NCBI GenBank assembly: GCA_021613535.1
Contig: CP075492.1
Location: 9,796,001 to 9,860,000, forward strand
From: Adineta vaga
Lineage: Eukaryota > Rotifera
Length of the DNA stretch: 64,000 nucleotides
Direction: 5' to 3'
Program-made: the position numbers and the translations under genes
In this document: piece after piece, positions 54,102 through 64,000 of the stretch
Numbering within the stretch: the stretch's first letter is position 1
Layout of the letters: every line of letters begins with the position of its first letter
The notes under the pieces: generated by a model
Told to the model about the DNA's origin: nothing
The model's database searches: none
Seen by the model: the letters and a program-made list of their open reading frames with translations, nothing else

Positions 54102-54496
54102 ATGTTAGCCAAGCATTACCGCAAGTAGATCACTAATTCGTACATACATAATATCTTATTTTTATTTTGTTTGATTTAGATTGTCGAATAGATATTATTC
54201 TTATTGTGTTAGTATTATTCACGGTTATGGCATATTCCGGACCAGCTATGCAAAGAATAGTCATCAACAATCATGAATGGGAAGTATCTAACGAACCGGG
54301 ATGGGAAGAAGTCATTGAAAAAGCGAATGCTGTACGAGAGCAAATCTTTCGATCTTGTAAGACACTTGCAGAATGTAGCCAAATTGTTGATAAGCTCCAT
54401 ACTATTTTCGAACGTTATCCAGCATCGAAACATTACTATGAAACTCACAAAGAAGAAGTAGAAGATATGATTTCTTCTATATTCAAATGGGGTTGA
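54102..54496 (+). CDS. small secreted protein, family copy 1
   Basis: Proposed exons 54102-54120 and 54180-54496 (336 nt, 111 aa). The intron has a GC donor (GCAAGT) where the paralog at 58.7 kb has GTAAGT. The N-terminus is a signal peptide (IILIVLVLFTVMAYS, cleavage near AYS-GPA), then about 85 mature residues with QRIVINNHEWEVSNEPGWEE, two Cys (SCKTLAECS) eight residues apart on a helix, and the C-terminal end SSIFKWG shared with the paralog. Exon 2 lacks the ATG present in the paralog (ATA instead), so the start must lie in exon 1 (ATG 54102) or the copy is damaged. The family is unrecognised and the function unknown; TATA box and signal peptide suggest a regulated secreted product. Confidence 0.7.
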
Positions 54497-54864
54497 ATAT
54501 ATTCAACTCTTAGGTGAATAATTTTTATTTTTTTCAAAGATTGTATAAACTGTTGCCGTCAGTCACAAATAACTCGCGTTTTTTCTGTATAATTTAATTT
54601 GAGTCTGAAGTGTATAATTTATGTAATCAGGTAAGAAAAAAACTCCGATATATATATATATTCTTAGCATGAGAATGCGTAGGAATATTGTTTTATAATA
54701 AAACAATTATAAAAATCATGTTTATAAATTTATGAAGATCAATTTTTGTTGATAATAGTATCATTTGTCAGTCGAAAATCTTATATGATGAAAGATTACA
54801 AAAGTATTCTTGCGTAATTCATTGTGACGGAAATATATCTGTTTGATTTGTCGAGAAAAAAAAT

Positions 54865-55225
54865 ATGGCGACGAGTGTCGATTTGATCCCAGCCCATGGT
54901 AGCTAGGTTCACCTTGCGGTGATTAGCTAACCGAATAGTAGTGCTTCAGTCTCAATACATTGATTTGAACCGGGATCGCGGCTCATCGAGCTCTTTCTAT
55001 TCTTTTGTGCTATATAAATTGTGTTGCAGTTGATGTTGTGCAAGAATATTGCACAAGATGAAAATAAAACAAGACAAAAGGAAAGATAGAAGTGAATGTC
55101 ATCGATGAGCCGCGATCTCGATTCAAATCAATGTATTGAGACTGAAGCACTACTATTCGGTTAGTCAATCACCGCAAGGTGAATTTGGCTGCCATGGATC
55201 GGGATCAAATCGACACTCGTCACAT
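54865..55225. repeat. 361-bp foldback element, copy 1
   Basis: The two ends are long inverted repeats of about 125 bp (54865-54990 and 55100-55225). For example, CGAGTGTCGATTTGATCCC is matched by its reverse complement near 55200-55220, and CTTCAGTCTCAATACATTG by that near 55128-55146. The middle contains a smaller hairpin TTGTGCAAGAATATTGCACAA. A run of A precedes it and a run of T follows. The same 361 bp recurs at 59497-59857 with only a few differences, so it is a dispersed, probably mobile, foldback or MITE. No ORF is present. Confidence 0.9.
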
Positions 55226-58200
55226 TATCTTTTTTTTATTCATGGCTGAAAAGAGCTACATTTGCTATTTGGCGGAGTTCCCTCTTCGGAAAGAAAAGGT
55301 TATACGGAGCATAAGAATGCTTAAAATTTATTGGTTTATACAAACTAAGCTGATATTTGCCTAGACAGGTTTGTGTTTTATTGTATTGAGTAAACAATGT
55401 AAAGGAAAGACAAAACTGTATAGTGCAACAGGATAAAAAAAACATGCATGAGAGATATGCAACGAGACACAGGTTTTATCATCGGATCAATGCAATTGTA
55501 CGGTTCGTTGATTCTCATAAAAAAACATTGTTTGGGAAAAAAACAAATTTATTGTGTATATGGATAGGAAGTAGTCGACCTCATACAAACACAAAAACAA
55601 CTTCAATACATTCCAGTATTAATTTCCATCATAAGTATACTTAACTATTTATGTATCCACGTAAGGCGGCACTTTTGACATATACGTAGATATTTGTTTT
55701 AGAATGCGAAATAAATGTTTATGGGACACTATACAGTAAATTTGAAAGCGTAAGAAATTGTTTACACTAAGGAATAGTTTGAATTTTGTATTGTACCATG
55801 CGTTTTGTCTCTTTTTGAAACTATCTTTGCAGCTTGATGTCAGACTTCGAACTCGTCTACAAAATATGAGTCAGGCAACGTTAAACTTTAAGTTTTAAAA
55901 TAGTCCGATCTCATCGTTATTTCATTAATAATACATATAAAAATTTTATTTGAGATTATGTGACAAACTGTATTCGTGTTGTACACGTTGCTACATTTTG
56001 TTTCAGATTTCCACTAGAAATACTGGTTGACGTCGCAGTGTGTGAGATTTCGTTTAAATTACTTCCAGCGCTATCTACAAGTTTACTATGCTGCTAAAAT
56101 ACTTAGTGTCTGTCCATTTATTTTATCAGTCTGTATTGATTTTGAAAAAAACGTACGATCTCAGGCTGAATTTTCTTTATTTCACAAAAGAATCTCGCCT
56201 GAGTTATATTTGAATAACGAAGTAAATTTGGAATATCAATACGTTTCTAAAAGATAGCCTGTGGATCAATCTTACGATTTCTTATTTTATTGATGCATCA
56301 GACATGTTATATCTCAACATGGATTGCATTTCCTTTGTTTTACTATAAAAATGATTTTATTGTATCAACAGTGTGTCACATATATTTGTAGATTGAGTAG
56401 TAATTTGATTAAAACTAACATTTCGTGAGAAACATATATCGATAGTAAGTATATGATAGTCACTAGACGATCTATTTTTTCTCTGGAGCTAAGAATACAC
56501 TGCATTAGGTATTTTGCATCTTTCTTATTTAACCGATTGAAACAGAGTAGGAAAAAAGAGCAGATACAAATATTAATAATAGAATCATAGATAAGGAATA
56601 TTTTATTTTGAAATTGTCAATGTTTTTTAACATGATGCAAATCTTGAATAGTTGTTATTTCATATTGATTTTGCAATTTTCATGGTATTCACTATTCACG
56701 CGGTGAAAGAATTATCAATTTGAATGAACTGTTTTTTTTTCATCTGCTTGCTATAGACATTCTACAATAAGAAATATGAAAGTATGAAGAGAAATAAATA
56801 TTTTCTTTATTTTCGTTTTGTTTAGATATCTGTAAGTATACACTAATTTCGAATACAAAGTGTTTGCCATTTTTTACAGATACGAGCCACCATAGAGATA
56901 TATTTGTGATCAAATAGGACATATCGGTTGCCTGTTAAACTGTATATATATACCAAGTTTTTGTGGAGATAGATAAAATACTGCATTGTACATTGCGTAA
57001 TTCTTTATGAGATGACGTAGCGAGGAAGAAACTGATTTTTCAGCTGGACACTACTGTTCGATGTGCCAGACATCGAAAATGATCAGTATAAGATCTTGCG
57101 TGCAAATTTGATTATAATATTGATAAATTTCATCGATATTGAATCGCCAACATTTATATACAAACCTAAAAGTGGAAGCCGATTAATCTATATATTATAG
57201 ACTTGCATTATTGTTTAAAAGAACGCGAAATCATACAAGAAAATATCTTTACTTCCGGACAAGAAATTTGTTTGCAACGTTTAAAACCAAAAAAGCATTT
57301 AACATTTAAATTTGATCACAGTCTAGATTATGAATCTTGGTACGACATTCAAATTATTGGACAGTCGATTATAAACAAAGCAAAATGAATCGAATGTTTT
57401 GCGATATTTAGTAAAAGGTATCTATCTTAGTTATGACAAAACTATTTGACTTGTAAGAGGCGGCATAAAAGAAGGAATTTCAAAAACTATTAAAGTAGTA
57501 AACTAATTTAAGCAATCATAGTGTTAATATGGTTTTCAAGTTTTGATGTCTACTCAGGAAACAGCAATTAAATAAAATCAAACAAAACGATTCTCTTATT
57601 ACAATCATTTTGCTCTTATTTTAATTGCAAAAGTTCGTAACTTTTATTCATTTCTCAATGAAGATTAGTGATGAAACGAGTATGTCGTGAGAAAAATATA
57701 TTATTTATGTTCTCTTCATGTTGATTGCTTATTGAAAATAACATAATTGAGAGTTTTCGATCAACTATATGTTCAATATCGATTCTACTTTTGAAGATGT
57801 ATGAATGCAATACTTTCGTCCATCTACCCGCCCACTGTAATTTTTCAAATCATCCTTATCAAAATGAGTGATTCGTCTATAACATTTTCTTCTCATTTCA
57901 TCATATTCACACATCGATGAAGCATACTTAGAGCGTGTCATTGAATGTTTCTAATTCTTTTCCAAATTATCTCAATAGGAAACTGTTTCTTAACCATGCA
58001 AAGTATTCACTCTCGCCTACTGTCTCTCACTTTTTTTCGAGATAAAATCATATCGATGTCGTAGGTGTAATATGCACATCGCAGCCGATTGATCAGATAC
58101 ACAGAAAAAAATATCATACCCACAAAATCACCTATACTTTTCGATACATCAGTTAAGATCAAACGATATTATATCCTCAATGTATTGTTTAGACCATCAT

Positions 58201-58590
58201 AGTCATTGAAAAACTTACGGAAATCTGATATATATATATATATGTTTACATATTTACTTTTCAGGGTAACACTTACCAAACGTTATTTTAATTTCTTTTT
58301 TTTTGAAGGTTCTTAACTCATTCGTTTTCAGGTGAATAAATATCTAAGAACGGATTAACATGACATTTCATTATATTTGATTGTAACTTTCCTTTCTCGG
58401 AATAAGAAACCATTCGCATGCATATTTATTGAATAATAACAATCAATCATCGTGTCAGTCTACCGGCCTTCCTCTGATTTGCATAGTATTCAACATGTAT
58501 ATGACGCACTAATTAAAGAGAAAATCCCACACAGGTGTGTTTCAATCATAATATTTAACTAAAAAAAATCATGACTCAATAAGAATGTTT
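55226..58590. other. 3.4-kb intergenic region, no confident gene
   Basis: AT-rich. An ORF at 57203-57388 (61 codons, DHSLDYESWYDIQIIGQSII) follows an acceptor-like TATTATAG and looks mildly protein-like, but I could not find partner exons. Other ORFs (55423-55644, 56027-56257, 56740-56922) are isolated. (TA)n runs occur near 56943 and 58229. Confidence 0.45.
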
Positions 58591-58598
58591 TATATAAA
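58591..58598 (+). promoter_or_regulatory. TATA box of small secreted-protein gene 2
   Basis: TATATAAA about 74 bp upstream of the GTAAGT donor of the 5' UTR intron. It aligns with the TATA box of the paralogous gene. Confidence 0.6.
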
Positions 58599-58731
58599 TG
58601 ATGGGTTTCTTCGACAAATGACTATATTTTTCGAGTGTACTATTCACCAAAATCAAATATTGCTGTAAGTAGATGGACAAATGTAGTTCGTATTATTTCT
58701 TATATTTGTTTTGTGTATTTTAGAATTTCAT

Positions 58732-59040
58732 ATGCGTATAATACTTTTCGCCTTACTTTTATTTACTGAAATGGTGTTATCTCGACCTCTGATGCAAAGA
58801 ATTGTCATTGATAATCATGAATGGGAAGTGCCTAATGAACCAGGATGGGAAGAAGTCATCGAAGAAGCAAATGCTGCACGAGAACGAATCTTTCGATCTT
58901 GCACGACATTTGCAGAATGTCGTCAAGCTGTCGATGAACTCTATACTATTTTCGAACACCATCCAGTATCAAAGAAGTATCTTGAAACTCACAAAGATGA
59001 AGTCAATGATATACTTTCATCCATATTCAAATGGGGTTAA
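58732..59040 (+). CDS. small secreted protein, family copy 2
   Basis: 102 aa from ATG 58732, nine bases after an acceptor (TTTTAG, 58718-58723) of a 5' UTR intron with donor GTAAGT at 58665. Signal peptide MRIILFALLLFTEMVLS, then RPLMQRIVIDNHEWEVPNEP. The two Cys of copy 1 are kept (SCTTFAECR), as is the end SSIFKWG. Similarity to copy 1 over the mature part is about 70% by eye, with substitutions spread evenly and the frame intact, so both copies look maintained. The mature protein is acidic and helical. No known domain is recognised. Confidence 0.8.
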   Translation: MRIILFALLLFTEMVLSRPLMQRIVIDNHEWEVPNEPGWEEVIEEANAARERIFRSCTTFAECRQAVDELYTIFEHHPVSKKYLETHKDEVNDILSSIFKWG

Positions 59041-59496
59041 ACGCATTTAACCTCTAGGATATTTCTTAGGTCAAATATTATTTTGTTATTGGTTCTAAAG
59101 ATCGTATGAAGTTTTTTGGACCATTATCTTCAGTCATAGTTGATCTGATGTTTTGTTTTTATGTTTTTGTTTGAATTTATGCGAGTTTACAGTGAGAAAA
59201 TATTCGAATCAGATATGAATATGTCGGCACGTTCCTCAAATACGAAAGCTTAGATATATTATTTAATAATAAATAAGTCATACGTACACATTTTTGGAAA
59301 ACATGATATGTCTCTTACTGTAAGAAAAAAACAGGAAAATAATATTTTCCTTTAATAAATTATATGATATACTATTACATTGAACGTTCGTGATCATACT
59401 GTGAAAACTGATTCCTACGCAATCCAACGTGTTACTCTACAATAACGGTGGTAAATAAAGTATCTTTATTACGTTTGTTGAAGAGAGAAAAAAAAT

Positions 59497-59857
59497 ATGG
59501 CGACGAGTGTCGATTTGATCCCAGCCCATGGTAGCTAGGTTCACCTTGCGGTGATTAACTAACCGAATAGTAGTGCTTCAGTCTCAATACATTGATTTGA
59601 ACCGGGATCGCGGCTCATCGAGCTCTTTCTATTCTTTTGTGCTATATAAACTGTGTTGCAGTTGATGTTGTGCAAGAATATTGCACAAGATGAAAATAAA
59701 ACAAGACAAAAGGAAAGATAGAAGTGAATGTCATCGATGAGCCGCGATCTCGATTCAAATCAATGTATTGAGACTGAAGCACTACTATTCGGTTAGTCAA
59801 TCACCGCAAGGTGAATTTGGCTGCCATGGATCGGGATCAAATCGACACTCGTCACAT
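59497..59857. repeat. 361-bp foldback element, copy 2
   Basis: Same length and almost the same sequence as 54865-55225 (for example GATTAACTAACC against GATTAGCTAACC). It again has about 125-bp inverted ends, an internal hairpin and A-run/T-run flanks. It lies 456 bp after the stop of secreted-protein copy 2; the first lies 368 bp after copy 1. Confidence 0.9.
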
Positions 59858-59948
59858 TTCCTTTTTTATTTATAATTGAGAAGAAATTAGATTTCAGTTT
59901 ATGTAAAAATAAAAATTTTATCGTTTTTCTCGTACATTTTTGTTTGTG

Positions 59949-60912
59949 TCATGACATAAAAGATACATTGCTTGTATATTGATTTGGAATATTACCAGGA
60001 GGATCAAATACAACTACACCATACGACCAATTTCCATCTGTAGATTGAGCTCGACCAACACCAATTTCTCTTGTTGCTCTCCAAACTAATTGTGTAAAGT
60101 TTTCATTATCTCGACATCCATTAGAACCAAACTGATATGTTCGTCCTTCTTTCAACCATTTTCTCACCATTTTACTCGCTGAATAAAAAACTGTTCAACG
60201 CATATGTTTTATATAAAAACAAATCTCACCTGTTAATTCAGTTTGAAATACAGCTGCATAGTTTTCTCCAAGTGTCTGCCGACCAAAATTACGCATCTCA
60301 GCTGGACTATGCTCTAATTTACCAGTTTGTGCCATATGATTAGCCCATCGTTGTGCAATAATCGACAATTGGTCATTTAATGATACGGCTGATGCGTCAT
60401 ATCTACTACGAGCTTTATTAACTTCATTTAGAGTGGCACTTGCAAAATCATCACTATCCTCTGTTGAATTCGAACAATCTAAATTTCAAGATTTATAATT
60501 TATTTCAATCAAGAAAAGATTCATACCAGATCGTGCAGAAAAACCACGAGGTGTTGACTTGTTTTGTATATTATCTTCAAATTTATCGTTAATTGTGCGA
60601 ATTTCTGAAGGACTAAATGGTCGATGCGTACCAGCTGATGACTTCTGATAATTCGTTGTTTTTCTCTTTTGAAATTTTTTCAGAAAAAATACCGCAACAC
60701 CTATTCAATTCAAATTATTCTTTTTTTTCAATTTAGAATTATCTTCATTACCAATATCAATTCCAATAAAAAGTAATCCTCCTAAAGAATTTGCTAACCT
60801 AATAATCACGATTCAAAATAATTAAATATAATTTTTCATTAATCATTAATACTTACCACATATACCAATAGGATTGAAAACAAAGACTCATTTGTTCGAC
60901 TGTTAGACCCAT
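59949..60912 (-). CDS. CAP-domain (SCP/PR-1, GAPR-1-like) protein with N-terminal membrane anchor
   Basis: Exons (minus) 60912-60857, 60798-60752, 60700-60527, 60478-60230 and 60178-59949; 756 nt, 251 aa. The CAP domain fills the C-terminal 150 residues: LNEVNKARSRYDA, AQRWANHMAQTGKLEHSP, the CAP signature NFTQLVWRATREIGVG and VVVFDPPGNIPNQYT. The His (LEHS) and Glu (GENYA) of the usual CAP site are present, but the second His of the HFTQ motif is Asn (NFTQ). Before the domain is one hydrophobic segment (LGGLLFIGIDIGVAVFF) followed by KKFQKRK, so a membrane-anchored protein is likely, rather than the soluble GAPR-1 or secreted form. The intervening stretch is Ser/Thr/Asn-rich. The role is unknown. 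Confidence 0.88.
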
Positions 60913-62552
60913 AGTTGTAATTTTATACGAAAACTTCTACACGAAAAATGTTTTTATTACACTATATAAAATTGTCCAAAATGTATTTCTTTTTCGTTGT
61001 AAAAAAAAATAACGAAAATCTCTTTATTTGAAAGTAAATGCAATATGTACAACATAAATTGGCATTTATGTTAGTTTGTTTTTCATATTTACTGATCACG
61101 ATGAATTATCATAAGTCTTCCTTATAACTCAATGCATTAAGAAAGTTAACATTGTTATGCTGTTTTTATATGATTTTATTTCTTTTTCCATTGTTCAATT
61201 ATGAAAGTATCAATTGCACGAAATTTATTTATATGATTGAAAATGATGCTTGAGTGAATGAGAATTTTCCATGGATAAGAACAGATTCTTCTTAATTTTA
61301 ATTGTATTTTGTTGATAACTATCTAATGCAAAATTTGTATGAAATTATTCGATTGTATTCGAACATCAATCGAATGACATTGAAGGGCGTTTTGTTTACT
61401 GTTAAAAATTATATGTGGCTTCTGAATTCTACTGTTTTAGTTCTATTAGGACTAATTTGTGACTTCTTTGTGTTTCATATGAAATTTTTCATTTCAATAT
61501 GAACAGTTTAGGAAGAACTGATTTATTAAAAAGACATTAAATCGTGCTGTTCGGCTTTTATAATAGTAATACACTCTGCACTGATTAGAAATATGTAGTA
61601 TGAATGTATTTTGACTGAAAAGAGATAACATCTGTAGATTTATATGCCCCATTAATTAAAATCGATCTTGCCTTGTTTGTGTATATTCCCTATCAACGAC
61701 TATAAATCATACCTCGAATGCTGATGAAAACAAACTAGTTTCTCTCATATTTAAGTTACAGAAAGATGTCGAAAATCGAGAATTCACGAAATGGAAAATT
61801 TTCTCTTCGAATCTATCGATATTTGCATTACATTCAACGGTTTACTCTATCAATAAATCGACCTATGCCAAGGTTGTTTAACGAATCATTGTATTCATAT
61901 TTCAAAATATCCCAGACAGATCACATTCGACATTAATCAAATATCAACCAATACTATCTTATCGAGCAGGTCTAATCATAATATATCATCGAAAAGATGA
62001 TTTCTTTTCACAAAAACCTATTGAATTTTAGGTAATAGCCATGTTTATTGATCTACTGTAAGAGGTATATTTACGATTGCTGTCAATGCAAATTTGATTT
62101 TTCATCAATATAATTGTATATGTGGTTTACGATTGGATACTATAGACAGAAAAACAAGAAACGCAAAAGACGCCATTTGAAACCCTTTTTTTCCTCTTTT
62201 TACGTTTACCTAAGGCAGAGCAAAAATAGGTTTTTATCTATACAGCGTATAGGGTTTATGGTTCTTTATGTTATGTTTATTTAATCATCAATAAAAACGT
62301 TTTCATTGAAAACCAAATTCGATCATTTAGGTAAAACCTATAATAATAGTTTACGAAATGAAAGATAAAAACATCATAGGTATAAAAATATATTTAATGA
62401 TGCGTCTAGCATACGAAAAAAAATAAAAAATTTTTGTTTTGAAACAGTAACAATTTTGACAAAAAAACTACAGAATACGGGCCCGCCCATTTAGTATAAA
62501 ATACATCTGTAAGATTCAATGTAAAAATATACAAAACAGAGGTTTAAGTCAA
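60913..62552. other. intergenic, no gene seen
   Basis: AT-rich. ORF 61302-61502 is hydrophobic and isolated. A possible remnant or UTR of the ETS gene lies at the right side. Confidence 0.5.
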
Positions 62553-63364
62553 TTAATAGACTGGCCACCAAGTGACACCGAAGCCAGATTTAGGTCCAAA
62601 TCGAAATGTGAAACGGCCAGCATTGGGTTGCATTATTCCACTACCATAATAGTAACGTAGTGCCCTTGCTACTTTATCATAAGTCATTTCTAAAGACGAA
62701 AAAGAGAACAAAAATAAAATATTGAAATTCATTTTTTGAAATCTATGAACTTACCATTATCAGTGTTTCGTCCTTTGGCTTGTTTCCATAGTTCAGCAAT
62801 CTCATTTGGTTTATTTAATTTGAAAATACCTTGTTTACGATCAACAAATTGAATGACATGTTCATATTCTTCATCTTCTAATAATAATCGAAGAAATTCA
62901 TGTAAATATGGACGACGATCTTTGCCTGTTGCATGATCATGAATGAGAAAACCTTTCGTACATTTACGATTGAAATAATTTGGTGAATTAGGTGGTGAGC
63001 TGTGATATTGTGGAGTGTGATACATTTCTGTTGTTGACGTTGATACAGATAGATTTGGAATGTGTGGTATGACACTTGAGCTCTCGAGGAGATATGTTCC
63101 GATATCATTATCATCGTGATATGTGCTATCCATTGAAAATTCACTATCATCTTGAAATGCTTCTGCAGCTTTTCTATCATCAGATAATGGATCGAATAAG
63201 TCTGGATTCTGTCGATGACCTGATGAGAATTCAGTCATATCGAAATCGGGTGAATTCAATAGAGCATCAGAACATCTGTATCTCAGATCATCATCTGTTA
63301 GCGTTGCTGGAAGATAGTCATCGAATACATGTGCTGGTGGAGAAAAATCTTCAGATCGAAACAT
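62553..63364 (-). CDS. ETS-domain transcription factor
   Basis: Exons (minus) 63364-62755 and 62689-62553; 747 nt, 248 aa. The N-terminal 150 residues are acidic and Ser-rich (activation-like). The C-terminal ETS domain begins RPYLHEFLRLLLEDEEYEHV and includes FVDRKQGIFKLNKPNEIAELW and, across the intron, the recognition helix MTYDKVARALRYYYGSGIM with the two DNA-contacting Arg. The end GRFTFRFGPKSGFGVTWWPVY is unusual. The first Trp of the canonical IxLWQFLLELL is replaced by His. Closest in feel to ELF/SPDEF/PU.1-type ETS proteins, but too divergent for a symbol. It acts in the nucleus as a sequence-specific regulator. Confidence 0.87.
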
Positions 63365-64000
63365 TGTGGTGCGTGTAAAGAGTGGTTCGAAAGTTCGTTT
63401 TCAATATGTTCCTTATTTCATTCTTTATATAGGAGGAGGTGCATGTCTATGATTTTTTCGTTCTTTTTCGGTGAAAAAGCAAAAAAAAAGAATAAACCAA
63501 GCATGCACATGCGTCATATGATTTTCAATCTTTTTCTATTCGTCTGCTATCATAAGATTGTTTTGGAGATATGTAGCTAGGTCACACATGATTGAAAACT
63601 GGATTCTTTTCGTATTCACTTAGGAAAATGAGTAAGAAAGTTGGGAAAATTTTCATCGATTGCATGAGCACTTCAGTTGTAATTACAATATTTCAACAGA
63701 AAGAAACCAACATTTTTCGTTTTCATATTGAGAAAATGTCAGCAACGTCATCGTTGGGCTGAACTCAAATACTAGTCTTATTATCAAATAGATCACATTA
63801 CAGTGATGGTTTTTTTTTCAATTTAGCTCTACGATGAGTCATTAAAACGATCATTTCATAGCTGAGATGAGGTAGTCCATTATGTTTATTTTGTAATATT
63901 TTGCAATTCGGCTATTCAGTATTAAAAAAATGTTTTTTCGTCCTATGACAATATAATCATAGAATAGCAAAATCATGTACAGATTTTAAATGTCACACTA
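63365..64000. other. intergenic, no gene seen
   Basis: Upstream of the ETS gene. The plus ORFs at 63076-63378 and 63329-63580 are antisense or low-quality. No other feature is recognised before the window edge. Confidence 0.45.

Noticed and set aside
57203-57388. 61-codon plus ORF after an acceptor-like TATAG
   Set aside because: Composition is acceptable, but no partner exon, start context or domain was found.

Overview
The window is nuclear DNA of a eukaryote, most likely a bdelloid rotifer. It is AT-rich and its genes are compact and split by many short introns, mostly 45-70 bp with GT..AG ends. The proteins are metazoan (latrophilin-type adhesion GPCR, r-opsin-like receptor, cGMP-dependent kinase, tau-tubulin kinase, MOB4, TRAM1, VPS35, PIG-F, ETS factor). 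They sit beside genes of non-metazoan look (LOG-family phosphoribohydrolase, Gfo/Idh/MocA oxidoreductase, SOS1-like Na+/H+ exchanger) and decayed members of F-box and B-box families that I associate with bdelloids. The species call is inference.

Layout. 1-4 kb: 3' end of an unrecognised gene, an ankyrin-repeat gene and a doubtful minus-strand remnant. 4.7 kb: a 231-bp MITE with TTAA target sites. 5-8.4 kb: a single-exon orphan GPCR and a frameshifted F-box gene. 10-17 kb: a four-exon opsin-like receptor converging on an 18-exon adhesion GPCR. 20-23 kb: cGMP-dependent protein kinase. 25.7-29.1 kb: Na+/H+ exchanger with a degenerate cyclic-nucleotide-binding tail and an in-frame stop. 31-38 kb: tau-tubulin kinase, a short PIG-F, a calmodulin-like protein and a B-box relic. 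39.5-42.8 kb: VPS35. 43.1-45.3 kb: a scrambled block (RPL11, SYS1, LOG gene) with three pairs of perfect direct repeats and a tRNA-Thr-like gene. 45.5-53 kb: MOB4, PEPCK, TRAM1 and a Gfo/Idh/MocA oxidoreductase. 54-60 kb: two paralogous small secreted proteins, each followed by a near-identical 361-bp foldback element, then a membrane-anchored CAP protein. 62.5-63.4 kb: an ETS-domain factor.

No operon logic is visible; these are independent genes on both strands. Several start codons lie at or just after a splice-acceptor-like AG, which fits 5'UTR introns or spliced-leader trans-splicing, and two genes appear to carry only the ATG in their first coding exon. For most multi-exon genes (ankyrin, opsin, adhesion GPCR, PKG, TTBK, calmodulin-like, VPS35, MOB4, PEPCK, TRAM1, CAP, ETS) I placed introns by hand; the spliced lengths are multiples of three and the phases agree. 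The most striking observation is the RPL11-SYS1-LOG mosaic at 43.1-45.3 kb. It looks like the product of template switching or break repair, unless it is an assembly artefact.
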